From Legionella maceachernii (lineage in GTDB: Bacteria; Pseudomonadota; Gammaproteobacteria; Legionellales; Legionellaceae), in NCBI RefSeq assembly GCF_900167045.1, contig NZ_FUXJ01000003.1:212578-276577 (forward strand): DNA of 64,000 nt, read 5' to 3'. Position numbers and translations under genes: made by a program. Shown in pieces: positions 39,201-47,327 of this stretch. Position 1 is the first letter of the stretch; each line of letters opens with the position of its first letter. The notes beneath the pieces were generated by a model. That model ran no database searches and was not told where the DNA came from. It was given only the letters and a program-made list of their open reading frames with translations.

Positions 39201-40693
39201 CTTTCGCCGGTCATATAGCTGCCTTTGCGCCGCCGGCTTCCTCCTTAGACAAACAACTGACCCCAAAATTTTTTGCTCAGATGAAGGTGGATGCAAGGAA
39301 ACAAACACTACTCGATCCCAACACCTATGAAACTGAATTTGAGGAGCAGGAAACCGCGATCGAAAGTCTTAAAAAGTCGTTTGCTAACTTACAATTAAAC
39401 AGAAATACTTCTCGACTAAAACGTCTGGCTGAAGCAAAACCAATTTATTGGTTTCATCCAGCATTCCAAGGTGCCGCAAAAGAAAATGCGAAAAAGATGG
39501 GTTCAGAATTTCGCGAGTTATCCGAAAACTGTGACACGATGATTGCGCATCTTAAAGAGCAAATGGAGCAAATTAAGGATCACTGGCGTAGTTTGCCCTC
39601 TGAAACAGACATTAGGCGAAGTGCAGCAGGGGCAGCTGAGAAACAAGAAATTGCAGAAAAAGTATCAGAGAAGCAACAGGAGTTAGTTGATCTCTACCAA
39701 CAAATGGATAAAGAATTAAAGGAATATGAAAGCCTTCAACTTTTATTTAAAGGTAAACCTGATGCACGTCATCCCCTTCTAAAGCAAGGACTTTTAACTA
39801 CACTGAAACAAGCCGAAGAAGGTAAAAAAGATATTCGTATCCGAGGATTTCATAGTTATGCTAAAGATTACCCAGTGGATCAAAAAGAAGCTCATTTTGC
39901 TGCAACGTGGCAGGGAGAAGGGGTACGGCCAAATGCCCAAAACAACGTGAGTATAACTGCCACTGATTTACCTACAGAGCCTTTTGAAACGGTCGATATG
40001 GTGGAACCGGGCAAATTCCGTGAATATACGGTTTATCATGATAAAACCGATCCAGCTGGGCGACCGGTAACTAATAAGTATGCGTATATCAAGGAATGTG
40101 GAGTAGGTAATTTAACGGGTAAAGTGGGTGCTGATGGTGCATCGGCTTACGCGGCAGAAGTGAAATTGACAGCAAATAAATTTCCTCCTCCTAGCGAACC
40201 TGATGCCTGTGTTCGTGTCGCCATGGAAATGGCAACACATATTTTAGCGACGCGCCATAAAGCGCCTACGGCAGATCACCCGCTTATAATAGATGGCCCC
40301 CTTTATCAGATTGAATACGTCTGGACAGCGTTAATGGCAATCGGTAAAAATGATTCAAACCTGCGTTTTGATGAAAAGGCAATCATCATCGACAATGCCC
40401 AATTTAGTCCTGATAGCCAATTGGGGATGTTTGGGCGCTGGAAAGGGGATTCGCTTTTTAAAAGGCAATTTGAGACAAATTCAAGCTATACGGGCTTATT
40501 AAAAGGGATAAAAGAAGTCGATAAGCTTAAATTTGGCAAGCAAGAACAAAAAGGCATGGAAACTGCAAAAAAAGACACTGCAGAGCTCATGCAGTTTTAT
40601 AAAAGTAAACAAGGTATACTCACTGGTGTAAAACAAAAAGTGAAAGAGATGGATGACACCATTGAACCTCCACCAGCATCACCTGCTGCTTGA
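36284..40693 (+). CDS. 1469-residue helical-repeat protein, candidate effector
   Basis: I do not recognise this protein. Residues about 1-1000 are predominantly helical and look like a chain of degenerate modules of roughly 70-100 residues. Recurring elements are an Ala/Leu/Lys helix (QLLIKKIAAL, ALKLKIAQC, IRKSLAIIP), an acidic turn and a second helix ending near a Gly (KPKIDALFASIGNQG, NELKTKLATLNALGYTG). About 1010-1150 is a coiled coil (EEQETAIESLKK, KQQELVDLYQQMDKELKEY). About 1160-1430 is a distinct non-repeat domain (FHSYAKDYPVD, ECGVGNLTGKVGADG, LIIDGPLYQIEYVWTALM). No signal peptide or membrane segment is seen. Size, coiled coil and the PmrA-like site upstream suggest a Dot/Icm substrate; that is inference. 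murI follows after 24 bases. Confidence 0.7.
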   Translation: MTKNIAFHAALSDSQLASKPNVIDALNDLLAAGAADVNQFRQAILNRSAIVWDGLGAPPNTFNGRGEANRDSFLLADGGNGYSRIRGGGPDPLYDFAALTKLAAEKRVLFTLKEATEAQLEAILDPDPTNTDNEIRRKLFGDNGVSTFGQPQVTLAVGSWNVANDNIITNQAITRIKAEAERQLLIKKIAALGDNDKPKIDALFASIGNQGLFTAAVRDIFGLPAVAPVPPTSTDNIVNAMQVGSVLTQEIQWVAAKKGTEQFIKHMPDASVLREAASIVNPPLGNPVDFRTHFRAEACVHYLKNEDILPMQGQFAARYLAAKYANLLGRAADLERIAEAVSDVSLKTVIRGNPPGGIPAMPEVAELGASFDHAITAATLPAIRQAAAKQALKLKIAQCNDEAALTELISVTNDNELKTKLATLNALGYTGKNEFREALTGSSAADIAEIVAMAQIRKSLAIIPTDSAARDNHLNKLKELILDPNFSAKYLNTFAVGQPNAVQNVLTSYFADPAKLNAAREQAVLTYLEHRIAQLSAPDIVNLAGAAGNAGQVINLITPLFRPQPADLSQDGVITPVLTRLITDANRGVGLQIRSYAAAEAIARTAKATLIDLSTASPVSNQNHTHLLDKINNPNSPHLDPLITAGTFPVKEKQRVRASLVETLVRNFPADRIPPLPAAPAPDRLTALAKAADIDKFKDALRDIGVTEHDWVNPKTMEQIQKAAYVQLIKLDGEQRLPLGNENNKIHPKLIQLIDQLPLAQQRALLENNKAVVSLSQVIDPKEVDRILGASDVVDDAFVTALIQENKKLANLTGIPNKEVAKILAKIEPALNLSPQQITQISNGILSGPNLFDLAGAAPNIPYIQSVRAIAGFIGQRQQEIYNAFGLDNPGTGFGVGPNDLAIRTAVRDQETRNQHVLALYTPASGESKVIYKGIAGLTKSAPLSQAAATAIHNAIKDSKTHSEFIGKITKPAFAGHIAAFAPPASSLDKQLTPKFFAQMKVDARKQTLLDPNTYETEFEEQETAIESLKKSFANLQLNRNTSRLKRLAEAKPIYWFHPAFQGAAKENAKKMGSEFRELSENCDTMIAHLKEQMEQIKDHWRSLPSETDIRRSAAGAAEKQEIAEKVSEKQQELVDLYQQMDKELKEYESLQLLFKGKPDARHPLLKQGLLTTLKQAEEGKKDIRIRGFHSYAKDYPVDQKEAHFAATWQGEGVRPNAQNNVSITATDLPTEPFETVDMVEPGKFREYTVYHDKTDPAGRPVTNKYAYIKECGVGNLTGKVGADGASAYAAEVKLTANKFPPPSEPDACVRVAMEMATHILATRHKAPTADHPLIIDGPLYQIEYVWTALMAIGKNDSNLRFDEKAIIIDNAQFSPDSQLGMFGRWKGDSLFKRQFETNSSYTGLLKGIKEVDKLKFGKQEQKGMETAKKDTAELMQFYKSKQGILTGVKQKVKEMDDTIEPPPASPAA

Positions 40694-40717
40694 GGTGGGT
40701 AAGGAAATTTAAGAACA

Positions 40718-41545
40718 ATGGAGATGAATAATAATAAATTGCCTATCGGCGTCTTTGATTCAGGAATGGGTGGTTTGACGGTGCTTCGGGCATTAAAAAC
40801 CACACTTGCACAAGAATCATTTATTTACTTGGGTGATACAGCGCGCTTACCCTACGGCACTAAAAGCCCCAATACCATTCAGCAATATGCTATTCAAATG
40901 GCGCGCGTTCTAGTTGAAAGGCAGATTAAAGCCTTAGTGATTGCGTGCAATACAGCAACCACAGCGGCCCTACCGCACTTGCAGGCCATGCTTCCCGATA
41001 TACCCGTGTTAGGTGTTGTCACCCCTGGCGCTTCTGCGGTGATTGCTGCTACTAAAAATCATCGAATTGCGGTGTTGGCCACAGAAACCACTATTGCTTC
41101 AAATGCCTATCAGCGCTTAATTACGGCTCATCTACCGCAGGCAACAATTAGTGCCCGTGCTTGTAGTCTTCTAGTGGCTTTAGCAGAAGAAGGCATGGTG
41201 GGAAATGCGATTGCTCGGGAGACTTTAAAGCATTACTTATCGGAACTCAGTGGCGAGGACACTCTTCTTTTAGGTTGCACCCATTTCCCTGTGTTTAAAC
41301 CCCTTTTAGCGACTCTTCTACCAGAGAGTGTCACTATAGTCGACTCCGCCGAAGCCACAGCAAAAGCCTTAAAACAAGCGCTTGAACAGACGAATTTGCT
41401 GAATACGGAGCAAGTGCAGGGTAATAGGATAAGCTATTTAGTCACCGATTCCATCAAGCGCTTTCAAGCAGTCGGGGAAATTTTCTTAGGCGAACCACTG
41501 CAGATTCATCAGATTGAATTAGTCGATGCGCAGTCACCTTCTTAA
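40718..41545 (+). CDS. murI: glutamate racemase
   Basis: MurI supplies D-glutamate for peptidoglycan. The 275 residues have the family start IGVFDSGMGGLTVL, YLGDTARLPYGTKS, and both catalytic cysteines in ACNTATTA (about residue 75) and LLGCTHFP (about 188), in the usual two-base mechanism. Translation is placed at ATG 40718; an ATG two codons later is a possible alternative. It lies just downstream of the large candidate effector on the same strand, but its function is unrelated. Confidence 0.95.
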   Translation: MEMNNNKLPIGVFDSGMGGLTVLRALKTTLAQESFIYLGDTARLPYGTKSPNTIQQYAIQMARVLVERQIKALVIACNTATTAALPHLQAMLPDIPVLGVVTPGASAVIAATKNHRIAVLATETTIASNAYQRLITAHLPQATISARACSLLVALAEEGMVGNAIARETLKHYLSELSGEDTLLLGCTHFPVFKPLLATLLPESVTIVDSAEATAKALKQALEQTNLLNTEQVQGNRISYLVTDSIKRFQAVGEIFLGEPLQIHQIELVDAQSPS

Positions 41546-41585
41546 CCTATTCAACGCTGTCATCCTGAGCAAATAGTTTTTTTGT

Positions 41586-41613
41586 GGTCCCAAGCAAAGC
41601 GAGGGACCTCCGA
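41586..41613 (+). repeat. dispersed GGGACCTCC repeat
   Basis: GGTCCCAAGCAAAGCGAGGG followed by ACCTCCGA lies between the converging murI and recombinase genes and matches the reverse copy at 23977-24006. A nearby TGTCATCCTGAGC (from about 41559) looks like the usual lead-in of such repeats. Confidence 0.55.
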
Positions 41614-41685
41614 ATTTGGCAGTACCCTGATGAAGAAGATCCTCATTGCGATCAGAACGACGTAGCTGCCTAACACTGGCTCTAA

Positions 41686-42933
41686 CTACTCTGCTAGCTC
41701 CTTCTTGCCACCTTGCTTTTTAAGCTCAATCTGCTTACCACGTGCTGACAAATAACGTGCTTCCATTTCAACATCAATGTAACGATCCGTTGTCACGCTA
41801 GAACTATGACCCGCATCATCGCGTACATGTTCTCGTGGTCTATTCTTCACATCTTCTGAAATGCCGGTATGTCTTAACCAGTGCACCGTAGCAGCTGCTA
41901 AGTTATCAGCCTCTTCCCTTTGGCCTTGTCTCTTTAATTCTTCCGCGGCCAAATCAAAGCAAAGCTGGACTATGCGACGAATAGGCGCTGTATCACTCAT
42001 GGGTCCTGTGCCTTTAATTTTAGGGAGAAGTGGTGAATTATCCGAAGGAGAGGGAAGTGGCGTTAAGCCTAAAAACGTTCGCCAACGCACAAGACTCGCA
42101 AGCATGGCTTCACTGACGGCGATTTGGCGCTCCTTATTCCCTTTACCCACCGTTGTAAACCACCAAAAACCATTGCTGTCTTTCGCAAAGTCATTCATTG
42201 TAGGAATCCATCGTTCGCTTGCGGCAAGTTCAGAGATACGGAGATACATGCCAAAAAGCATACTGAGAATAAAACGCGTGCGCTCATGTTTTTCAGGATT
42301 CTCTGCAGCTAATTTTTCACTCGCACTAAGAACCGCGTCCCATTGACGCAAACTTAATCGTCTGATAGGCGCATTTTGTTGCCGCTTACGGATAAATTTA
42401 CTTTTTTGCCGAATTAATGCAACCGGGTTAGAGACAAGGTATTCTTCAGCAATTAAAAAATTAAATAAAGTGCTTAAGATTGCAAAAATTTCCTGTACTG
42501 CCCCTTGAGACAAATTAAATTGTTCAATGGATGCGGTGGCTCCCTCTTTTCTGGCAGATTTGCTGATAGTGGCCACAAAGGGGCGCCATGCTTCATTGGG
42601 CACACGTCTTCCTTCCTTCTCAATGAAACGGGGCACTTTTTTTAAGCTAATCCAACTTTCTGGTGGGTTTTGGCAAAAGCGAACAAATTGCTCAATATCG
42701 TCGCGCTTTAAGGCGGTAAGCGAGCTTTTTTTAATATTCCAGCACCATTGAAGCAGGCGTTCTGTCTCACGTCGATAACTATTAAAAGTGCCCTGACTAC
42801 CAGCGTAACTTTTAAGAAAATTCAGGCAATGATAAAAATCGTCTTGGAATTCTGCACCCGGCAGAACAACATTTTCTCTATTTTTATGCAAATTATCTAG
42901 ATTATCAAAAAGGGGTAAAAGAGGTGTTTTCAT
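41686..42933 (-). CDS. tyrosine recombinase / site-specific integrase
   Basis: A 415-residue tyrosine recombinase. The N-terminal part (about 35-190) is a SAM-like DNA-binding domain (GTFNSYRRETERLLQWC). The catalytic domain has the Arg in GMYLRISEL (about 230), Lys in VGKGNKERQI, the HxxR box in HWLRHTG (about 355), the second His in DAGHSS and the nucleophile Tyr in TTDRYIDV. All catalytic residues are present, so it should be active. It is longer than XerC/D and lacks their spacing, so it is an integrase-type enzyme. It points away from the Pro-Arg-His-Leu tRNA cluster starting about 180 bases behind its start. No flanking att repeats or phage genes are visible. Confidence 0.85.
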   Translation of the reverse strand: MKTPLLPLFDNLDNLHKNRENVVLPGAEFQDDFYHCLNFLKSYAGSQGTFNSYRRETERLLQWCWNIKKSSLTALKRDDIEQFVRFCQNPPESWISLKKVPRFIEKEGRRVPNEAWRPFVATISKSARKEGATASIEQFNLSQGAVQEIFAILSTLFNFLIAEEYLVSNPVALIRQKSKFIRKRQQNAPIRRLSLRQWDAVLSASEKLAAENPEKHERTRFILSMLFGMYLRISELAASERWIPTMNDFAKDSNGFWWFTTVGKGNKERQIAVSEAMLASLVRWRTFLGLTPLPSPSDNSPLLPKIKGTGPMSDTAPIRRIVQLCFDLAAEELKRQGQREEADNLAAATVHWLRHTGISEDVKNRPREHVRDDAGHSSSVTTDRYIDVEMEARYLSARGKQIELKKQGGKKELAE

Positions 42934-43115
42934 GAGTAAGACAGCGGATAAGAATACGTTAATGCTAGCTTACAATCTCTCCCTACAGCAATATTTTCTT
43001 TACACAAATAATGACGATTTTATGATTCTTTCCTAAAATTATCTAAGTGGGGTTATTGACCTCTAGTAAAGCTCCGAGTATCATTTGCGCTCTGTCCTTG
43101 GGGCGGGTTTAAAAA

Positions 43116-43192
43116 CGGGGTGTAGCGCAGTCTGGTAGCGCGCCTGCTTTGGGAGCAGGATGTCGGGAGTTCGAATCTCTCCACCCCGACCA
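43116..43192 (+). tRNA. tRNA-Pro (TGG)
   Basis: A 77-base cloverleaf with encoded CCA. The acceptor is CGGGGTG/CACCCCG, the anticodon stem CCTGC/GCAGG with loop TTTGGGA giving anticodon TGG, and the T-arm GGGAGTTCGAATCTCT. First of four tRNAs. Confidence 0.95.
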
Positions 43193-43198
43193 AGATTT

Positions 43199-43275
43199 GC
43201 GCCCGTAGCTCATCTGGATAGAGCATCGGCCTTCTAAGCCGAGGGTAGCAGGTTCGAATCCTGCCGGGCGTGCCA
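43199..43275 (+). tRNA. tRNA-Arg (TCT)
   Basis: A 77-base cloverleaf with CCA. Acceptor GCGCCCG/CGGGCGT, anticodon stem TCGGC/GCCGA with loop CTTCTAA giving TCT. It begins six bases after tRNA-Pro, so the two share a transcript. Confidence 0.95.
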
Positions 43276-43320
43276 GCCTTAGAGCAGATTCTCCTCCTAG
43301 TTAAGGGCAAATTGTAAAAT

Positions 43321-43397
43321 GGTGGGCGTAGCTCAGTTGGTAGAGCCCCGGGTTGTGATCCCGGTTGTCGTGGGTTCAAGTCCCATCGCTCACCCCA
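43321..43397 (+). tRNA. tRNA-His (GTG)
   Basis: A 77-base cloverleaf including the extra 5' G typical of tRNA-His and an encoded CCA. Anticodon stem CCGGG/CCCGG with loop TTGTGAT giving GTG. Confidence 0.95.
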
Positions 43398-43485
43398 GAT
43401 CCCTTTTAACCTGACTGTTTGTGCTTAAGATTCATTCTGAGTCTTTACAAGATAGGCTTACTGTTCGATAATTCCACCCTGTTTT

Positions 43486-43570
43486 GCGAAAGTGGCGGAA
43501 CTGGTAGACGCGCTGGATTTAGGTTCCAGTGGGGTAACCCGTGAGAGTTCGAGTCTCTCCTTTCGCACCA
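43486..43570 (+). tRNA. tRNA-Leu (TAG)
   Basis: An 85-base class II tRNA with a long variable arm (TGGGGTAACCCGTG) and CCA. Acceptor GCGAAAG/CTTTCGC, anticodon stem CTGGA/TCCAG with loop TTTAGGT giving TAG. It ends 28 bases before tig, which may be co-transcribed. Confidence 0.95.
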
Positions 43571-43598
43571 TTTATGACAATATCCGAGAGGTGACTAG

Positions 43599-44930
43599 AT
43601 GCAAGTTTCTGTTGAGACCTTGAAAGGTTTGGAGCGTAAAGTAACGGTTTCAGTGCCCACCGAAAAAATAGAGGAAGAAGTGAGCCTTCGTCTCCGCAAT
43701 CTTGCTCGCAAAGTAAAAGTAGACGGTTTTCGTCCTGGCAAAGTTCCCATGCATGTCGTAAAGAGCCGGTTCTCTAACAGTGTTCGCGAAGAAGTTGCCC
43801 GTGAAATGGTGCAATCCACTTTATTTGAAGCATTGCAAAAGAACGAGTTAGTGCCTGCAGGTATGCCCACGGTTGAGCCAGAAAAAATTGAGTCAGGTAA
43901 AGATTTCAAATACACGGCCTTTTTTGAAGTATTCCCAGAAGTGGCTATTACCGAATTAAACCAAGATGAAATCGAAGTAATCCGTGCGAAAGTTAAGGAT
44001 AGTGATGTAACTGCTATGCTGGACAAATTGCGTGAGCAAAACAAAGAGTGGCATGAAGTTTCACGCGCTGCTGCGAAAGACGATAAGGTTATTATCGATT
44101 TCGAAGGATTCATAAACGATAAACCCTTTGAAGGGGGTAAGGCCGAAGGATACGAGGTGATTATCGGTTCAGGTTCAATGATTCCAGGGTTTGAAGAGGG
44201 ATTAATTGGTGGTAAGAAAGGGAAGTCATTCGATATTAAAGTTACCTTTCCTGAAAACTATAGCCATCAAGCATTAGCGGGCCAAGAAGCTACATTTAAA
44301 ATCACTCTACACCAAGTGATGGAAGGAAAGTTACCACCTTTAGATGATGCTTTCGCTGAAAAATTTAATATTACCGAAGGCGGCGTAGAAGCCCTGAAAA
44401 AGGACATTAAAGAAAACATGGTGCGTGAGCTTGAACGTCGCGTTAACGCAATGAATCGTGAACGCGTTTTCGATAAATTACTGGCTATCAATCCATTTGA
44501 ATTGCCAAATGCCTTGATTGACAAGGAAATTGAGCATCTCAAACATGACATGTACCACCGTCTCTTTGGTCATGAACATTCTGACAATGAGAAGATCCCA
44601 GACTTTCCTCGTGCATTATTTGAGGAACAAGCAAAACGAAGAGTGCATTTAGGTTTGCTCTTTTCTGAATATGTCAAGAAACATGAACTAGTCGCGGATA
44701 AGGAACGAGTCGATGCCATGATTGAAAAATTGGCAAGTGCCTACGAAGATCCTGATGAGCTTCGCCGATGGTATCAAGGGAGCAAAGAACGCTTGGCAGA
44801 AATTGAGGCGTTAGTAATGGAAGAAGTTGTTGCTGAAAAAATCAGTGAAAATGCTAAGCTTATCGAGAAAACGATGAATTATGATGCAGTAATGAATCCC
44901 ACTAAGGAAAGTGAAACCGAAGGAGAATAA
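43599..44930 (+). CDS. tig: trigger factor, ribosome-associated chaperone
   Basis: Trigger factor binds the ribosomal exit tunnel and shields nascent chains. The 443 residues begin [20 protein letters not shown], with the ribosome-binding loop region [18 protein letters not shown] near residue 45 (the GFRPGK signature). A PPIase FKBP-like domain ([42 protein letters not shown]) follows at about 160-245, then a long helical C-terminal body. Length is standard (E. coli 432). It is followed by clpP after 4 bases, the classical tig-clpP-clpX-lon order. Confidence 0.97.
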   Translation: MQVSVETLKGLERKVTVSVPTEKIEEEVSLRLRNLARKVKVDGFRPGKVPMHVVKSRFSNSVREEVAREMVQSTLFEALQKNELVPAGMPTVEPEKIESGKDFKYTAFFEVFPEVAITELNQDEIEVIRAKVKDSDVTAMLDKLREQNKEWHEVSRAAAKDDKVIIDFEGFINDKPFEGGKAEGYEVIIGSGSMIPGFEEGLIGGKKGKSFDIKVTFPENYSHQALAGQEATFKITLHQVMEGKLPPLDDAFAEKFNITEGGVEALKKDIKENMVRELERRVNAMNRERVFDKLLAINPFELPNALIDKEIEHLKHDMYHRLFGHEHSDNEKIPDFPRALFEEQAKRRVHLGLLFSEYVKKHELVADKERVDAMIEKLASAYEDPDELRRWYQGSKERLAEIEALVMEEVVAEKISENAKLIEKTMNYDAVMNPTKESETEGE

Positions 44931-44934
44931 ATAG

Positions 44935-45570
44935 ATGGGTTATTCAGAAAATGTGATTAGGAATGCCAGCGGTTTGGTGCCAATGGTTGTCGAGCAGACC
45001 TCAAGAGGCGAGCGTTCCTATGATATTTATTCAAGGCTTTTAAAAGAAAGAATTATCTTTCTTTTGGGCGAAGTTGAAGATCATATGGCGAATTTGGTTG
45101 TCGCTCAACTTCTGTTCTTAGAATCAGAAAATCCTGAAAAGGATATTGCATTGTATATTAATTCACCGGGTGGTGTCGTGACAGCGGGACTGGCAATCTA
45201 TGACACAATGCAATTTATTAAACCGGATGTAAGTACTCTGTGCATAGGTCAGGCTGCGAGTGCTGCAGCACTTTTGCTTTGCGCCGGTGCTGAAGGCAAG
45301 CGATTTTGCTTGCCGAATTCTCGGGTCATGATTCATCAGCCTTTAGGTGGTTATAGAGGACAGGCTTCTGATATTGAAATCCACGCCCGTGAAACGTTAG
45401 CGGTGCGTGAACGTTTAAATAGTATTATGGCTAAGCATACTCAAAAAACGCCTGACCAAATCTTGCGAGATACCGACCGTGATAATTTTATGAGTGCCAC
45501 CCAAGCCTGCGAATATGGTTTAATCGATAAGGTTCTTTACGATCGCGAAGCCATGACTAAATCCGAGTAA
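44935..45570 (+). CDS. clpP: ClpP, ATP-dependent protease proteolytic subunit
   Basis: ClpP forms the tetradecameric serine protease chamber fed by ClpX or ClpA. The 211 residues include the catalytic Ser in [14 protein letters not shown] (about residue 108), the His in [20 protein letters not shown] (about 133), and the Asp in [10 protein letters not shown] (about 182). The common GQAASMGA has Ala-Ala after the Ser here, a mild variation. It starts four bases after the tig stop, and a strong hairpin with a T-run follows its stop, so clpX is transcribed separately or by partial read-through. Confidence 0.97.
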   Translation: MGYSENVIRNASGLVPMVVEQTSRGERSYDIYSRLLKERIIFLLGEVEDHMANLVVAQLLFLESENPEKDIALYINSPGGVVTAGLAIYDTMQFIKPDVSTLCIGQAASAAALLLCAGAEGKRFCLPNSRVMIHQPLGGYRGQASDIEIHARETLAVRERLNSIMAKHTQKTPDQILRDTDRDNFMSATQACEYGLIDKVLYDREAMTKSE

Positions 45571-45575
45571 TAGGA

Positions 45576-45614
45576 TTGCCAATCTGTTATAATTAATGAC
45601 AGGTTGGCAATTTT
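45576..45614 (+). terminator. rho-independent terminator after clpP
   Basis: TTGCCAATCTGT (45576-45587) pairs with ACAGGTTGGCAA (45599-45610) over 12 bases with one G-T pair, loop of 11 bases, then TTTTG. It ends the tig-clpP transcript. Confidence 0.75.
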
Positions 45615-45820
45615 GCTGGCTTTATTATTTCAATTGTCTAAAATTTTACTAGAGTATTTAGTTTAGCTAGTTAGCAAGTAATAATTCGCAGGGAAGGGAG
45701 ACTCGTTATGTAATACTCCGATCTTATGCTGAAATTGCGAAATGCAATGAGAAAGGTTGGCTAATAAGATGTTTCCTGTACAGAGTGAGTTGTTACTAGC
45801 AGTAAAGAAGGGGTTTGTAG

Positions 45821-47095
45821 ATGAGTAGAACCGGTAACGGCGATGGCGACAAAGTCTTGTATTGTTCATTTTGTGGAAAAAGTCAGCATGAAGTAAAAAA
45901 ATTGATTGCTGGTCCTTCTGTTTTTGTTTGTGATGAGTGCGTCGAATTATGTAACGACATCATCCGTGAAGAGACTCAAGATACTCCAGAAGAGACTGAA
46001 ACTCGCCTGCCTACACCCAAAGAAATTTCCAACTTTCTTGATGAGTATGTCATCGGCCAACCGCATGCCAAGAAAGTACTATCTGTTGCTGTTTACAATC
46101 ATTATAAACGATTACAGCATAAAACAGAGGATGGGATTGAGTTAGGCAAGAGCAACATTCTGCTCATCGGTCCTACAGGAAGTGGTAAAACGCTGCTTGC
46201 ACAAACACTCGCTCGATTGCTAAACGTACCTTTTACCATGGCAGATGCAACGACATTAACCGAAGCAGGTTATGTGGGTGAGGATGTAGAAAACATTATC
46301 CAGAAACTGCTTCAAAAATGCGATTACGACGTGGATAAAGCGCAACAAGGTATTGTGTATATCGACGAAATCGATAAGATTTCACGTAAATCTGACAATC
46401 CCTCGATTACCCGTGATGTTTCAGGGGAGGGCGTACAACAAGCGCTACTAAAATTAATTGAAGGAACGATTGCTTCTGTACCGCCCCAAGGGGGACGTAA
46501 ACATCCACAGCAAGAATTTTTACAAGTGGACACCTCCAATATTCTATTTATTTGCGGAGGCGCTTTTGCTGGACTCGATAAGATCATTCGCGAGCGCAGT
46601 GATAAATCAGGTATCGGTTTTTCTGCACAACTGAAAAATCAGAAAAATCCCAAGGATATCGAAAAAATCCTTGAGCAACTTGAGTCTGAGGATTTGGTTA
46701 AATACGGGCTAATTCCAGAGTTCGTGGGAAGATTACCCGTAGTAACTACCCTGCATGAACTCAGTGAAGAAGCGCTAGTCGATATTCTGACCTGTCCTAA
46801 AAATGCACTCACTAAGCAATTCCATGCGCTATTTAAAATGGAAAACGTTGAGCTTGAATTCCGTGAAGAAGCATTGCGCATGATCGCTAAGAAAGCACTC
46901 GAACGAAAAATAGGTGCTCGAGGATTGCGTGCCATCCTTGAAAATATACTTTTAGACACCATGTATGAGTTACCTTCGCTTGAAGGGGTTAGAAAAGTGG
47001 TGATTGACGAAAACGTCATTAATAACACCAGTAAACCCATCCTTATCTATGAAGGTGAGGAAAGCAAACAAACTGCTGCAGGTGGAAGGGAATAG
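45821..47095 (+). CDS. clpX: ClpX, ATP-dependent unfoldase of the Clp protease
   Basis: ClpX is the AAA+ hexamer that recognises, unfolds and feeds substrates to ClpP. The N-terminal zinc-binding domain has [17 protein letters not shown] with CDECVELC (four cysteines, about residues 14-42). Walker A is [12 protein letters not shown] near 118, Walker [11 protein letters not shown] near 180, and the pore and sensor elements follow. At 424 residues it equals the E. coli protein. AAGGGG lies upstream of ATG 45821. A 250-base spacer with the clpP terminator precedes it, implying its own promoter. Confidence 0.97.
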   Translation: MSRTGNGDGDKVLYCSFCGKSQHEVKKLIAGPSVFVCDECVELCNDIIREETQDTPEETETRLPTPKEISNFLDEYVIGQPHAKKVLSVAVYNHYKRLQHKTEDGIELGKSNILLIGPTGSGKTLLAQTLARLLNVPFTMADATTLTEAGYVGEDVENIIQKLLQKCDYDVDKAQQGIVYIDEIDKISRKSDNPSITRDVSGEGVQQALLKLIEGTIASVPPQGGRKHPQQEFLQVDTSNILFICGGAFAGLDKIIRERSDKSGIGFSAQLKNQKNPKDIEKILEQLESEDLVKYGLIPEFVGRLPVVTTLHELSEEALVDILTCPKNALTKQFHALFKMENVELEFREEALRMIAKKALERKIGARGLRAILENILLDTMYELPSLEGVRKVVIDENVINNTSKPILIYEGEESKQTAAGGRE

Positions 47096-47176
47096 TAGTA
47101 GGACTTGTTTACTTTCTACTATCTTAGCCAAACATGGCAAAATGTAAACAGATTCTTGAAGTCGCGTGGCAGGCAC

Positions 47177-47257
47177 CTGTAGCCTGGATGGAGCGCAGCG
47201 TAACCCGGGAATCCGTGGTATAAAATCCCGGGTTATGCTGTGCCACCCAGGCTACAG
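47177..47257. repeat. GTAGCCTGG palindromic repeat, copy 1
   Basis: An 81-base palindrome: CTGTAGCCTGG at the left pairs with the GGCTACAG end at the right, and AACCCGGGA pairs with TCCCGGGTT inside. A second copy lies at 62914-62991 with the same core (AGCGCAGCGTAACCC). It sits between clpX and lon and could fold into a long hairpin in RNA, but lacks a T-run. Confidence 0.7.
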
Positions 47258-47327
47258 CCAGATAATTGTAAGATGTGCCAAATATGTGCTGTTTCTCATA
47301 GATTATCGTTTTGAATAAGGGCTCATT

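Noticed and set aside
41686-42933. Tyrosine recombinase as the marker of an integrated island or phage
   Set aside because: Neighbours on both sides are housekeeping genes and tRNAs, and no att repeats or cargo are seen.
43053-43379. Open frame on the minus strand across the tRNA-Pro/Arg/His genes
   Set aside because: It is an antisense translation of tRNA genes, a familiar false positive; the tRNA cloverleaves explain the sequence.
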